A stretch of 64,000 bases of DNA from an uncultured Oscillospiraceae bacterium (GTDB lineage Bacteria; Bacillota; Clostridia; Oscillospirales; Oscillospiraceae): positions 62,001-126,000 of the forward strand of contig CAKTMF010000002.1 of the NCBI GenBank assembly GCA_934573855.1, in the 5' to 3' direction. Both the position numbers and the translations under genes were made by a program. Position 1 is the stretch's first letter. The number at the start of each line of letters is the position of its first letter. The notes beneath the pieces were generated by a model. That model ran no database searches. It had not been told where the DNA came from and was given only the letters and a program-made list of their open reading frames with translations. Below are positions 1 through 8,953 of this stretch, piece by piece.

Positions 1-1014
1 GCGGCTTGGGAACGTCACCGTCCCCGCCACGCGCGAGACCGTCACCTCTCCGTCCTCGATGGGCTGGCGCAGCACCTCCAGCGCGTCGGAGCGAAACTCC
101 GGCAGCTCGTCAAGGAAAAGCACGCCGTTGTGCGCAAGGCTTATCTCGCCGGGCTTCGGCACCGTGCCGCCCCCGGAAAGAGCGGCGGCGGAGACCGTGT
201 GGTGAGGCGAACGGAAGGGCCGCGCGCTCACCACGGGACGGCTTTTGCCCGTCAGCCCCGCGACGGAATGTATCTCGGTCGTCTCAAGCATTTCCTCCCT
301 GCTCATGGCCGGGAGTATGCCTGGTAGGCGTTTTGCCATCATGGATTTGCCCGCGCCGGGAGGCCCGACGATGAGGATATTGTGTCCTCCCGCCGCCGCG
401 ACCTCGAGCGCGCGCTTGACGTTCTCCTGACCCTTGACGTCGGAGAAATCCGGCATGCTCTCAAGAAAGCTCTCGGGCGAGGGGGCCTCAGCAGGCTCGA
501 TGTCCGTCTCGCGGTTCAAAAATGCGACGAGCTGCCCCGCCGTCGTCACGGGATATACCCGGACATTCTCCGCGAACGCCGCCTCGGCGGCGTTGTCCGC
601 CGGGACGAAAAGTCTCTTTATCCCCTCGCGCTCGGCCGCAAGCGCCATCGACAGCGCGCCCGGCACCGCGCGAAGCTCCCCGGCCAGCGAAAGCTCGCCG
701 AAGAAAGCGCAGTCGGCGGGCAGCTTTCTTATCTGTCCGTCGGCGGAGAGTATGCCCAGCAGTACCGGCAGGTCATATACGGTGCCGGCCTTTTTCACGT
801 CCGCCGGAGCGAGGTTCACGGTGATACGGCTCACGGGGAACTTGAAGCCCATGTTTTTTATCGCGGCACGCACGCGCTCGCGCGCCTCCCTGACGGCGGC
901 GTCCGGAAGCCCCACTATCTCAAAGCCGGGCAGACCGTTGGATATATTTACCTCCACCGTCACGCCGTATCCGCCGATGCCGCTGACGCCGAAGCTCCTG
1001 ATACTGGAAAACAC
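1..1014 (-). CDS. comM: YifB/ComM family Mg-chelatase-like AAA+ ATPase (C-terminus cut by window edge)
   Basis: The visible 338 residues are the N-terminal two thirds of a family that is normally about 500 residues. The N-terminal lobe is the Lon-like/ChlI fold (SISNGLPGFEIVGLPD-type opening, residues 10-165). The AAA+ module follows, with Walker A GPPGAGKS near residue 217 and Walker B VLFLDE near 299. In Haemophilus and Vibrio, ComM is a helicase that helps branch migration during transformation; in Clostridia the role is less clear. The start is a GTG at 1014 with AAGGAG eight bases upstream, and no better start lies in frame. It follows aspS on the same strand, separated by a hairpin. The C-terminal part lies beyond base 1. 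Confidence 0.9.
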   Translation of the reverse strand, partial: MFSSIRSFGVSGIGGYGVTVEVNISNGLPGFEIVGLPDAAVREARERVRAAIKNMGFKFPVSRITVNLAPADVKKAGTVYDLPVLLGILSADGQIRKLPADCAFFGELSLAGELRAVPGALSMALAAEREGIKRLFVPADNAAEAAFAENVRVYPVTTAGQLVAFLNRETDIEPAEAPSPESFLESMPDFSDVKGQENVKRALEVAAAGGHNILIVGPPGAGKSMMAKRLPGILPAMSREEMLETTEIHSVAGLTGKSRPVVSARPFRSPHHTVSAAALSGGGTVPKPGEISLAHNGVLFLDELPEFRSDALEVLRQPIEDGEVTVSRVAGTVTFPSR

Positions 1015-1055
1015 AGCCTCAACTCCTTGATCTGTCTATGCAGAAATATACGGAC

Positions 1056-1083
1056 ACAGGAGAGGGCAAGGACCCTCCCCTGT
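1056..1083 (-). terminator. Hairpin between aspS and comM
   Basis: On the minus strand ACAGGGGAGGG pairs with CCCTCTCCTGT (one bulge) around a short loop, just after the aspS stop. There is no convincing T-run after it, so it may be a weak terminator or only an RNA-processing hairpin. Confidence 0.4.
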
Positions 1084-1093
1084 TCAATAACAA

Positions 1094-2878
1094 TTATTCC
1101 TCGCTCTCACAGGTGACGGCGATGTGAAGCTCGTCGAGCTGCTTCTGCTCCACGGTGGAGGGCGCGCCCATCATCACGTCCTGAGCGTTCTTGTTCATGG
1201 GGAACGGAATGATCTCGCGTATGCTGTCCTCGCCCGCGAGGAGCATGACCATGCGGTCCACGCCCGGGGCGATACCGGCATGCGGAGGAGCGCCGTAGCA
1301 GAATGCGTTGTACATGGCGGGGAACTTCTTCTTCACGTCCTCTTCTCCGAGACGCACCATCTCAAAGGCCTTGATCATTATCTCGGGGTCGTGGTTTCTC
1401 ACCGCGCCGGAGGAAAGCTCGACGCCGTTGCAGACGAGGTCGTACTGGTCCGCGGTGATGGTAAGAGGGTCTACCTCGCCGCGCTCGGCCCTGAGCAGCA
1501 CGTCAAGGCCGCCCGCGGGCATGGAGAACGGGTTGTGGCAGAACTCAAGCTCACCGGACTCGTCGCCGATCTCGTACATGGGGAAGTCCACGATCCAGCA
1601 GAATTCGTAGCGTTCCCTGTCCATGTGGCCGGGGCAGGCCGCGCCGAGCATTTTGAGCATGACGCCGGCGGTCTTGACAGCGGCGTCGTGAACGCCGGCC
1701 GAGACCATGACGAGGGTGTTGGGTCTGAGACCGAGAGCCTCGGTGAGAGCGTCCGCGCGGTCGGCCACGAACTTGGAAACGCCGCCGGCTATCTGCCCGT
1801 TCTCGTCCACCCTGAACCAGTAGGGCTTAGCGCCGGACTGCACCTCGACGTCGGCGCAGAGCTTGTCTATCTGCTTGCGGGTAAGGGTGCAGTCGCTCAC
1901 GGCAACTGCCTTGACGCAGGCCTTGTCAACATTGAAGGGCGCGAACTCCGTGTCTCTCGTGAGGGCGGTGATGTCCTCTACATGGAGGTCAATGCGCAGG
2001 TCGGGCTTGTCGCTGCCGTAGCGCTCCATGGCCTCGAGATAGGGTATCCTCTTGAACGGAGCGGCGGAAGCCACGTTATAGGTGCCGAATTTCGCAAATA
2101 TCGGGGGCAGGACGTCCTCAAGCACCGCAAAAACGTCCTCCTGAGAGGCAAAGGCCATCTCCATGTCCAGCTGGTAGAATTCGCCGGGGCTGCGGTCGCC
2201 GCGCGCGTCCTCGTCGCGGAAGCAGGGCGCTATCTGGAAATAGCGGTCAAAGCCGGATGTCATGAGCAGCTGCTTGAACTGCTGCGGTGCCTGGGGCAGG
2301 GCATAGAACTTGCCGGGGTGCTTTCTCGCCGGGACGAGATAGTCGCGCGCGCCCTCGGGCGAGGAGGCGGTGAGTATCGGGGTGGTGATCTCGAGGAAGC
2401 CATGCTCGGTCATTGCCTGACGCAGTGCCGCGATAACGTTGCAGCGGAGGATGATATTTTTCTTGACCTCGGGGTTTCGCAGGTCGAGATAGCGGTATTT
2501 GAGACGCTGGGTCTCGTCGGCCTCGCGGCTGCGGTTTATCTCAAAGGGCAGCTCGTTGTAGCGGCACTTGCCGAGGACCTCGATCTTCTCGGGGACGACC
2601 TCGATGTCGCCGGTGGCCTGCTTGGGGTTCTTGCTGGCGCGCTCGCGCACGACGCCCTCGACGGAGATGGTGGACTCCTTGTTTATGCCCTTTACGGTGC
2701 GCATGAGTTCCTCGTTCTCCACCACCACCTGAGTGGTGCCGTAGAAGTCGCGGACGACGACGAACGCAAAATTGCTGCCGACCTCGCGGACGTTCTCCAT
2801 CCAGCCGACGATCTTTACCTTTTCACCCGCGTTTTCGAGCCGAAGCTCCCCGCAGGTATGAGTGCGTGACTGAAACAT
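1094..2878 (-). CDS. aspS: Aspartyl-tRNA synthetase
   Basis: A 594-residue class II aminoacyl-tRNA synthetase that charges tRNA-Asp (or Asp/Asn if the genome is non-discriminating). The order is an N-terminal OB-fold anticodon-binding domain (1-110), the catalytic core, and the bacterial GAD insertion (about 280-420). Motif 2 FRDEDARGDRSP is near 220 and motif 3 GIAPGVDRMVM near 545. The length is that of the usual bacterial type, not the shorter archaeal type. ATG at 2878 is preceded by GAGAGGAAAA. hisS lies 25 bases upstream on the same strand, so the two synthetase genes probably form one transcript. Confidence 0.97.
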   Translation of the reverse strand: MFQSRTHTCGELRLENAGEKVKIVGWMENVREVGSNFAFVVVRDFYGTTQVVVENEELMRTVKGINKESTISVEGVVRERASKNPKQATGDIEVVPEKIEVLGKCRYNELPFEINRSREADETQRLKYRYLDLRNPEVKKNIILRCNVIAALRQAMTEHGFLEITTPILTASSPEGARDYLVPARKHPGKFYALPQAPQQFKQLLMTSGFDRYFQIAPCFRDEDARGDRSPGEFYQLDMEMAFASQEDVFAVLEDVLPPIFAKFGTYNVASAAPFKRIPYLEAMERYGSDKPDLRIDLHVEDITALTRDTEFAPFNVDKACVKAVAVSDCTLTRKQIDKLCADVEVQSGAKPYWFRVDENGQIAGGVSKFVADRADALTEALGLRPNTLVMVSAGVHDAAVKTAGVMLKMLGAACPGHMDRERYEFCWIVDFPMYEIGDESGELEFCHNPFSMPAGGLDVLLRAERGEVDPLTITADQYDLVCNGVELSSGAVRNHDPEIMIKAFEMVRLGEEDVKKKFPAMYNAFCYGAPPHAGIAPGVDRMVMLLAGEDSIREIIPFPMNKNAQDVMMGAPSTVEQKQLDELHIAVTCESEE

Positions 2879-2903
2879 ATGCTTTTCCTCTCTTCTCCCA
2901 GAT

Positions 2904-4259
2904 TTATTCTTTTATGACGGCGGCGCAGGCGCGTCTGTCGATCTCTTTTCTTATTAGCGCGGCGGCCTCGTTCACGGGGAGCTTGACCTGCTCGCCGGTG
3001 GTCATGTTCTTGACGGAAAGGACGCCCTCGCTCACCTCGTCCTCGCCGATAAGCACGGCGAAGGGTACGCGCAGCTTGTCCGCGTAGCTCATCTTGGCCT
3101 TGAACTTTTTCTTCTCGCCGTAAAGCTGCGTGCGCACTCCGGCGGCGCGCAGGGCGGTGGCGGCGGCGACGGCGAAGCCCAGCTCCTCCGTCATGGGGAG
3201 TATCAGCGCATCGCATGGGGCGGTGACGATGTCGTCGGACAAAAGGCCCTGCTCGCTCAGCACATAGAAAAGTCTCGTAAGGCCGATGGATATGCCCACG
3301 CCGGGGAGCTGCCTGTCCGTGTAATACTCGGCAAGGTTGTCGTACCGGCCGCCGGAGCAGACGGAGCCGATCTCCGGGTGGTCGGTCATCACCGTCTCGT
3401 ACACCGTGCCGGTGTAGTAGTCGAGACCGCGCGCGATGGTGAGGTCGACGGCAAAATTCTCCTCCGGCACGCCGAAGTCCTTGAGATATCTCGTCACGAT
3501 GATAAGCTCGTCAAGGCCCTGGTCAAAGGTCTCGTTCATGCCCCTGTAGCGCTCGAGCGCCGCGACGACGGAGGCGTTGTCGCCCTTGATGGCCATGAAG
3601 TCCATGACGTTCTCCGCCTTACAGGGGAGCATTTTCACTTCGTCGATGAGTATCCGGCGCACATTTTCCGCGCCGATCTTGTCGAGCTTGTCGACGGTGC
3701 GCATGATGTCGCCGGCTCTCTCGCTCATGCCGTTCATGGCATAAAAGCCGTTCAATATCTTGCGGTTGTTCACGCGGATGGTGAAGCGGCTGAGGCCGAG
3801 CTTATTGAAGGTGCTGTATATGACGGCGGGGATCTCGGCCTCGTTTATGATGTCGAGCTTTCCGTCGCCGATGACGTCGATGTCGGCCTGATAGAATTCG
3901 CGGAAGCGGCCGCGCTGCGCCCTCTCGCCGCGGTAGACCTTGCCGATCTGGTAGCGGCGGAAGGGGAAGCTCAGGTCCGCGTAGTGCGCGGCGACATACT
4001 TCGCGAGCGGCACCGTGAGGTCAAAACGCAGCGCAAGGTCGCTCTCGCCCTTGGTGAAACGGTATATCTGCTTTTCGGTCTCGCCGCCGCCCTTTGCGAG
4101 CAGCACCTCGGCGGACTCGATGACCGGGGTGTCCAGCGGCGTGAAGCCGTAGACGGAATAGGAGGAGCGCAGAGCCTCCATCATTCGCTCCATCTTCATC
4201 TGCTCTGCGGGCAGAAGCTCCATGAAGCCGGAGAGGGTGCGCGGATTTACTTTGGGCAT
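2904..4259 (-). CDS. hisS: Histidyl-tRNA synthetase
   Basis: A 451-residue class II synthetase. Visible are motif 2 (YRGERAQRGRFREFYQ), the histidine-binding motif RGLDYYTGTVYE and the SGGRYDNL loop, followed by a C-terminal anticodon-binding domain that ends in a basic/acidic helix. The frame stays open about 150 bases upstream, but ATG at 4259 is chosen: it begins the conserved MPKVNPRTLSGFMELLP opening and has AAAGGAA upstream, and the extra sequence includes the mgsA-side terminator hairpin. No T-box leader is seen. It is co-directional with aspS. Confidence 0.96.
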   Translation of the reverse strand: MPKVNPRTLSGFMELLPAEQMKMERMMEALRSSYSVYGFTPLDTPVIESAEVLLAKGGGETEKQIYRFTKGESDLALRFDLTVPLAKYVAAHYADLSFPFRRYQIGKVYRGERAQRGRFREFYQADIDVIGDGKLDIINEAEIPAVIYSTFNKLGLSRFTIRVNNRKILNGFYAMNGMSERAGDIMRTVDKLDKIGAENVRRILIDEVKMLPCKAENVMDFMAIKGDNASVVAALERYRGMNETFDQGLDELIIVTRYLKDFGVPEENFAVDLTIARGLDYYTGTVYETVMTDHPEIGSVCSGGRYDNLAEYYTDRQLPGVGISIGLTRLFYVLSEQGLLSDDIVTAPCDALILPMTEELGFAVAAATALRAAGVRTQLYGEKKKFKAKMSYADKLRVPFAVLIGEDEVSEGVLSVKNMTTGEQVKLPVNEAAALIRKEIDRRACAAVIKE

Positions 4260-4312
4260 GGGAACGGTTCCTTTCGGTTTGATCTGCGGCGCGGCCGCCG
4301 CTGCGGGAATGA

Positions 4313-4344
4313 ATAAAGACGGCCCGCCTCGGCGGTCGACCGTC
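4313..4344 (-). terminator. Terminator after the methylglyoxal-synthase-like gene
   Basis: On the minus strand GACGG..CCGCC pairs with GGCGG..CCGTC, then TTTATTCATT. It lies 25 bases after the stop of the upstream gene and before hisS. Some readthrough into hisS is likely, because I see no clear hisS promoter after it. Confidence 0.65.
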
Positions 4345-4368
4345 ATGTATTCATTATCGCGGGTCCTG

Positions 4369-4776
4369 TTATCTTCTCTGGGAGGGGTTGACGATATTGC
4401 GCCAGTCAAGGTCGCCGCGGCGCAGGCCCTGCACGAGGACCTCGGCGGTGGCGGCGTTGGTGGCGAAGGGTATCTGATACTGGTCGCAGAGACGCTCTAT
4501 CTTCGTGATGTCGTCAAAGCCCTTTGGGTTCGCGGGGTCGCAGAAGAACAGCACGAGGTCGATCTCGTTGTAGGAGATACGCGCCCCGATCTGCTGCGAG
4601 CCGCCCTGGTCGGCATGGAGATAGAGGTTGATGGGCAGACCCGTCGCCTCGGACACGAGCTTTCCGGTCGTATTGGTCGCGCACAGGGAGTGTTCCGCGA
4701 GTATGCCGCAGTACGCTATGCAGAACTGTACCATGAGTTCCTTTTTTCTGTCGTGTGCCATCAATGCAATGTTCAT
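4369..4776 (-). CDS. Methylglyoxal synthase homologue with altered active site
   Basis: A 135-residue protein that aligns end to end with MgsA, the enzyme converting dihydroxyacetone phosphate to methylglyoxal. The fold signatures are clear: IALMAHD, TTGKL, QQIGARISYNEIDLVLFF and IPFATNAATAEVL. Against E. coli MgsA, His19 is kept (MAHD), but the catalytic base Asp71 of GGDQQ is Ser (GGSQQ, codon TCG). The Ser65-Gly66 phosphate-binding pair reads His-Ala, His98 aligns with Phe, and Asp101 aligns with Ile or a shifted Asp. It is probably not a normal methylglyoxal synthase; a binding or regulatory role is possible. ATG at 4776 follows ACGGAG, and it has its own promoter and terminator. Confidence 0.85.
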   Translation of the reverse strand: MNIALMAHDRKKELMVQFCIAYCGILAEHSLCATNTTGKLVSEATGLPINLYLHADQGGSQQIGARISYNEIDLVLFFCDPANPKGFDDITKIERLCDQYQIPFATNAATAEVLVQGLRRGDLDWRNIVNPSQRR

Positions 4777-4822
4777 GTTTTTCTCCGTTTCTTCGTTGGT
4801 GGGCGGACGCTTTGCTCGGTCT

Positions 4823-4851
4823 ATTATAATAAGTTATGCCGCAAACTTCAA
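4823..4851 (-). promoter_or_regulatory. Sigma-A promoter of the methylglyoxal-synthase-like gene
   Basis: Minus strand: TTGAAG (4846-4851), 17-base spacer, TATAAT (4823-4828), about 45 bases before the ATG. Confidence 0.7.
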
Positions 4852-4885
4852 CAGAAATTTGTTCCTCTTTGTTCCCGTGCTCAGG

Positions 4886-7012
4886 TCATCTCAGGAGGGA
4901 CATCTCGCTCTCGGAGGTGTCGCTGTAGCTGCGGATATTGATGTACGCGTCCATGATCTGCCTTGCGATATGTACTATTCCGGCGCCGCTGCCGCCGCGC
5001 TCGACGACGACCGCCACCGCGATCTCGGGGTCGTCATAGGGGCCGTAGCAGATGAAGATGGCGTCGTTCGTGATGTTTTCACCCTTCTGCGCGGTACCGG
5101 TCTTGCCGGCGACGTGCCACGCGCAGTCGATGAAGTTGAGATAGTTCGATTCGTTGTAGGGGCTGTTTACCACCTGCTCCATGCCCTCCTGCACGGCAGC
5201 CCAGTTATAGTCGGCGGTCTCGACGGTGCTGAGGACCTCCGGCTCGCGCTCGTAGAGCTTCTTACTGTAGTCGTAGGTGCGTATGGACTTGAGGATGGAG
5301 GCGGAATAGCGCGTGCCGCTGTTGGCGACGGTGGCGCAGTACTGAGCAAGCTGCAGCGGCGAGAATATGGAGTCGGACTGACCTATGCCCGCCTGCAGCG
5401 TATCGCCTATTCGCCACTCGGTGCCGGTGTAGTCGGAGTGGTTCTCTCTGTTGGACATGTTGCCGGTCGTTTCGACAAGCTCGACTCCCGTCGGTACGCC
5501 GAGACCGAAAGCGTGCGCGACCTCTCCCATCTTGTCGATGCCAAGGTCGTTGCTGATGGTGTAGAAGAAGTAGTTGCACGAGTCGCGTATGGCGGTGACG
5601 ACATTCTCCTCGGGATGGGTGTAGCCCTGCTGCCAGATCCAACATTCAGGGGCGTAGCCCTCGGCCGCGTAGCGGGTGTAGACACCCTGGCAGTCCACAA
5701 GGTCCTCGGTATTGATGATACCCTCGGTCAGCGCGGCGATGGCCGTGCAGGGCTTGAAGGTGGAGCCGGGGGCGTAGGCGCCCATCAGCGCGCGGTTAAA
5801 GAGCGGGGCGTTGGCCGTTTCGAGGAGCTGGGCGTAGTTTTCGATGATGGTCGTGACGTCGTAGGTCGGCCAGCTCGCTATCGCGAGAGGCTCGCCGGTG
5901 TTCACGTTCATCACGACCGCCGCCGCGCCGGTGATCTCGTCCTTCATCTCCTCGTTATACTCGCCGCGGAGCTTGGCCTCCATACGCTCGACCTCGCGCG
6001 TGCGTATGAGCGCGTCCAGGCAGTTGCCGAGGATACGCTCGACCTGCTCCTGAAGGACGATGTCGATGGTGAGGTATATATGGTTCCCCGGCACAGGCTC
6101 CTTGGTATACACGGTGGCGAGGACGGTGCCGGCGGCGTTTTTGGTCTCGTATTTCTCGCCGTCCTTGCCGTGGAGATAGCTTTCAAAGGCGTACTCTATG
6201 CCGTCCTTGCCGACATAGGCGTCGGTAGAGTATTTATACAGGGAGTATTTCTCGTACTCCTCCTGAGTCATGAGACCGACGTAGCCGAGGATGTGCGCCG
6301 CGTACTCCGTCCGGTAGTCGCGGACGTAGGCGCGGTTGACCTCGATGCCGGTGAGCTTCTTTTCGAGGATGGAGGAGATGAGCTTCATGCTCGCGTCCTC
6401 AACGAAAATATAGTCGGCGGTGTTGATGGCGTAGCGGACGTTGATGGAATAGCGCACGCCCGCAATGAGCCGCATTTCCTCGGCGGAGTAGCTGTTGTCG
6501 ATACTGTAGCGGGTGCGCATGTAGCTCATGAGCTGCACGGCGGTGGGCTCCTCGGGGAGACCCATCTCCTTGAACTCCTTGGCCTTGTCCTTGAAATACG
6601 CCTTGAGCATGGTCTCCTGAATGGCGGTCATCGCCGGGTCATACTCAAAGGGAGGACTCGACGTGATGGGCAGGTCGTCGGTGTACACGTCGCCGTACTG
6701 CTGCACCAGGTCGATAAGCTCGAGTATGGTGCCGTTGGGATCGTCGTTGTTGGAGAAGAGCTTATCCGTGTTTATCTTGAGGTTGTAGCATTCCTTGTTG
6801 CCGATGAGGATACGGCCGTAGCGGTCGAGGATGTTGCCTCTCGAGGCGGTCACGGTGAGCTTGGTCTCGGTGATCTCCTTGCTCCTGTTGTAGTATATCT
6901 CGCCGTCGATTATCTGCAGCTGGTACAGGAAGCCCATATACACCGCGAGCAGCAGTATCATCAGTGCGAGGAGAGCGATGATCCTTCTTTTGTCGATCAG
7001 TCTGTTGTTCAT
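4886..7012 (-). CDS. mrdA: Penicillin-binding protein 2 (elongation transpeptidase)
   Basis: A 708-residue class B PBP that cross-links peptidoglycan during side-wall growth. It has an N-terminal membrane anchor (about 11-30) and a dimerisation domain opening with ASRGNILDRYGR. A long insert of about 130 residues follows it, before the linker and transpeptidase domain. Active-site motifs are GSTFK (SxxK), SCN (SxN) and KTGTA. It is longer than the roughly 630-residue E. coli protein because of the insert. It is last in the leftward U32-maf-mreC-mreD-mrdA run, 34 bases after mreD, which fits its role in the Rod complex with MreC and MreD. No terminator is evident downstream. Confidence 0.95.
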   Translation of the reverse strand: MNNRLIDKRRIIALLALMILLLAVYMGFLYQLQIIDGEIYYNRSKEITETKLTVTASRGNILDRYGRILIGNKECYNLKINTDKLFSNNDDPNGTILELIDLVQQYGDVYTDDLPITSSPPFEYDPAMTAIQETMLKAYFKDKAKEFKEMGLPEEPTAVQLMSYMRTRYSIDNSYSAEEMRLIAGVRYSINVRYAINTADYIFVEDASMKLISSILEKKLTGIEVNRAYVRDYRTEYAAHILGYVGLMTQEEYEKYSLYKYSTDAYVGKDGIEYAFESYLHGKDGEKYETKNAAGTVLATVYTKEPVPGNHIYLTIDIVLQEQVERILGNCLDALIRTREVERMEAKLRGEYNEEMKDEITGAAAVVMNVNTGEPLAIASWPTYDVTTIIENYAQLLETANAPLFNRALMGAYAPGSTFKPCTAIAALTEGIINTEDLVDCQGVYTRYAAEGYAPECWIWQQGYTHPEENVVTAIRDSCNYFFYTISNDLGIDKMGEVAHAFGLGVPTGVELVETTGNMSNRENHSDYTGTEWRIGDTLQAGIGQSDSIFSPLQLAQYCATVANSGTRYSASILKSIRTYDYSKKLYEREPEVLSTVETADYNWAAVQEGMEQVVNSPYNESNYLNFIDCAWHVAGKTGTAQKGENITNDAIFICYGPYDDPEIAVAVVVERGGSGAGIVHIARQIMDAYINIRSYSDTSESEMSLLR

Positions 7013-7046
7013 TTGGAATATCCTTTCCGGGGGTAAGCCCAGACCG

Positions 7047-7541
7047 CTACTCTATCCACTCTGCCGGCGGGAAATACGCCAGAACTGCCGGAGGCAGCGA
7101 CCAGAGAGTCTGGAGCAGCACAGTGGAGATCATCTGCGGCGACCACGCATCACGCAGGATGACGAGCTCCATCTGCGTAAGACCGGTTATCAGCAGCGCC
7201 GCGAGCGTCGCTCCCATGTAGGCGAAAAAGCGCCTGTTGATGAAAAACTGGGTCACGAAGCCCGTCCCGAAGGCGATCAGCGGGAACAGCACCGTAAAGA
7301 GTATCGTGTTCTCCACGAACGCCATGTCCGCAAAAATGCCCATGACGACACCGAACACGGCCCCCCACGTCGCGCCCTCGAACATGCCGACGGCGACCAC
7401 GGCGGCGGGCAGCACCATCGGCGCCACGCCCAGCGGCCGCACCTGCGTGAAGAGCATGTTCTGCGTCACCAGCGTGAGGAACATATACAGCAGATATTTG
7501 AGTATCCGCTTGATATTTTCAGCAGAAAATAATTCCTTCAA
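7047..7541 (-). CDS. mreD: Rod shape-determining protein MreD
   Basis: A 164-residue hydrophobic protein with about five membrane segments, the right size and gene position for MreD, the integral membrane part of the elongation machinery. Similarity in sequence is limited, as usual for this family; the identification rests on the membrane profile (LYMFLTLVTQNMLF opening, VFGVVMGIFADMAF) and the invariable mreC-mreD-pbp2 order. Its ATG immediately follows the mreC stop, so translation is likely coupled. Confidence 0.9.
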   Translation of the reverse strand: MKELFSAENIKRILKYLLYMFLTLVTQNMLFTQVRPLGVAPMVLPAAVVAVGMFEGATWGAVFGVVMGIFADMAFVENTILFTVLFPLIAFGTGFVTQFFINRRFFAYMGATLAALLITGLTQMELVILRDAWSPQMISTVLLQTLWSLPPAVLAYFPPAEWIE

Positions 7542-8384
7542 TTACTCCACCACTTTGAAATCCTTGATGATGAACACCTGCACGAGCGTGTCGAACTCGG
7601 CCCTCGGCACGACGATGCCGTATTCTATCTGCCCGCCGGCCTCGGTCTGCACGGCGGAGAGCGTGCCGATCACCAGTCCCGCGGGGAACGCGCCGCCGGA
7701 GCCGGAGGTAAGCACGTCGTCGCCCACGAATATCTGCGCGCCCTCGGCAAGGAAGGTGAGCTTCGCGGTCTTTTTCTTCATGAGGTCGAACTCTCCCATG
7801 ACCATGCCGGAGGTCTGGGAGTTGCCGACGAAGGCGCCGACGCTCATGTCGACGTCTATGACGGTGCTGACAGTGGCCCAGTTCTCGCCCAGCTCGGTTA
7901 TCTGTCCGACAAGCACGCCGTACTCGGTTATCACCGGGTCGCCCAGCTCAAGGCCGCTGCTCGCGCCCTTGCTGATGGTGAAGGCGGACGACCAGTTCGA
8001 CGACGACCAGAGGACGATCTTGCTCGACTCCATGTCGTAGTCGGTGTGCTTCTCGCGCAGCTCGAGGAGCTTGCGCAGTCTCGTATTTTCCTCGGAGGCC
8101 TCGATACCGTCACGGGCAGACTTCTGCGCGTCGGCAAGCTGGGAGCGCAGCGACTCGTTCTCCGCCATGAGGGAATCGTACTCGTAGAGATAGCCGTAGA
8201 TGGTGTCGAACCAGTTGACCGTGGAGCTGAGGACCTTTTTCAGCGGCGACTCCAGCACGCCGGTCGCGTTCTGCAAAAAGCCTATCTCCCCGCCTCTCGC
8301 CGCGCTGCCGAGCGCGATGATGGCGGCCACGGCAAAGACGATTATGCCGATCCGTATTCCGTTTTTCTTTAGATACTCTTTCAA
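7542..8384 (-). CDS. mreC: Rod shape-determining protein MreC
   Basis: A 280-residue periplasm-facing scaffold of the elongation complex. It has one N-terminal membrane helix (about 11-28), a coiled coil (about 60-115, ESLRSQLADAQ and EENTRLRKLLELRE) and two beta-barrel domains with SGMVMGEFD and LTSGSGGAFPAGLVIG. An ATG 45 bases upstream is in frame, but I prefer TTG at 8384. There the TTG overlaps the maf TGA as TTGA and GGGAG stands nine bases before, which gives MreC its usual short cytoplasmic tail. Confidence 0.93.
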   Translation of the reverse strand: MKEYLKKNGIRIGIIVFAVAAIIALGSAARGGEIGFLQNATGVLESPLKKVLSSTVNWFDTIYGYLYEYDSLMAENESLRSQLADAQKSARDGIEASEENTRLRKLLELREKHTDYDMESSKIVLWSSSNWSSAFTISKGASSGLELGDPVITEYGVLVGQITELGENWATVSTVIDVDMSVGAFVGNSQTSGMVMGEFDLMKKKTAKLTFLAEGAQIFVGDDVLTSGSGGAFPAGLVIGTLSAVQTEAGGQIEYGIVVPRAEFDTLVQVFIIKDFKVVE

Positions 8385-8953
8385 AGGATAACAACTCCCT
8401 GCTTTTTGAGCATTTGAGCGAGCCTGCACAGCGGCAGACCCATCACGTTGAAGAAATCGCCGTCGATCCGCTCGACGAGCAGCGCCCCGAGTCCCTGAGC
8501 GCCGTAGGCCCCCGCCTTGTCCATCGGCTCGCCGGTGGCGATGTAGCGCCCGATCTCATCGGCGGAAAGCTCCCGGAAGGTGACACGGCTGACCTCGTAC
8601 TCAATCTCCTCGCGCCCGTCCCGCATGACGGACACGCCGGTATAGACCTCGTGCGTATTTCCCGAGAGGGTCGAGAGCATTTCAAACGCCTGCTCCCGGC
8701 TGTGGGGCTTGCCGAAAACGCCGCCGTTCACCCAGACTATGGTGTCCGCCGCGATAATGACGTCGCCGGGCGCGCACTGCGCCCCGACCTCGTGTCCCTT
8801 GGCGGAGGCGAGCGCCATTACAAGCTCGCCGGGGCCGGCGCCCTGCGGCGCCGTTTCCTCCCCCTTGGCAGGGATGATCTTAAGATCCGGCACGCGGAGC
8901 ATTTCCATAAGCTCCCTGCGCCGCGGAGAGCCGGATGCAAGTATGATGCTCAT
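8381..8953 (-). CDS. maf: Maf family nucleotide pyrophosphatase
   Basis: A 190-residue Maf protein, of the family that hydrolyses dTTP/UTP or modified nucleotides and is linked to septum inhibition in Bacillus. The phosphate-binding opening LASGSPRRRELM is at residues 5-16; the catalytic AADTIVW is near 68 and GKAGAYG-like DKAGAYGAQG near 145. Maf commonly sits directly upstream of mreBCD in Firmicutes, as here. Its ATG abuts the stop of the U32 gene with no gap, and its TGA overlaps the mreC start. Confidence 0.95.
   Translation of the reverse strand: MSIILASGSPRRRELMEMLRVPDLKIIPAKGEETAPQGAGPGELVMALASAKGHEVGAQCAPGDVIIAADTIVWVNGGVFGKPHSREQAFEMLSTLSGNTHEVYTGVSVMRDGREEIEYEVSRVTFRELSADEIGRYIATGEPMDKAGAYGAQGLGALLVERIDGDFFNVMGLPLCRLAQMLKKQGVVIL

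Noticed and set aside
4260..4409. Longer hisS starting at 4409
   Set aside because: It would include the terminator hairpin of the preceding gene and overlap that gene; the conserved HisS N-terminus starts at 4259 behind a good ribosome binding site.
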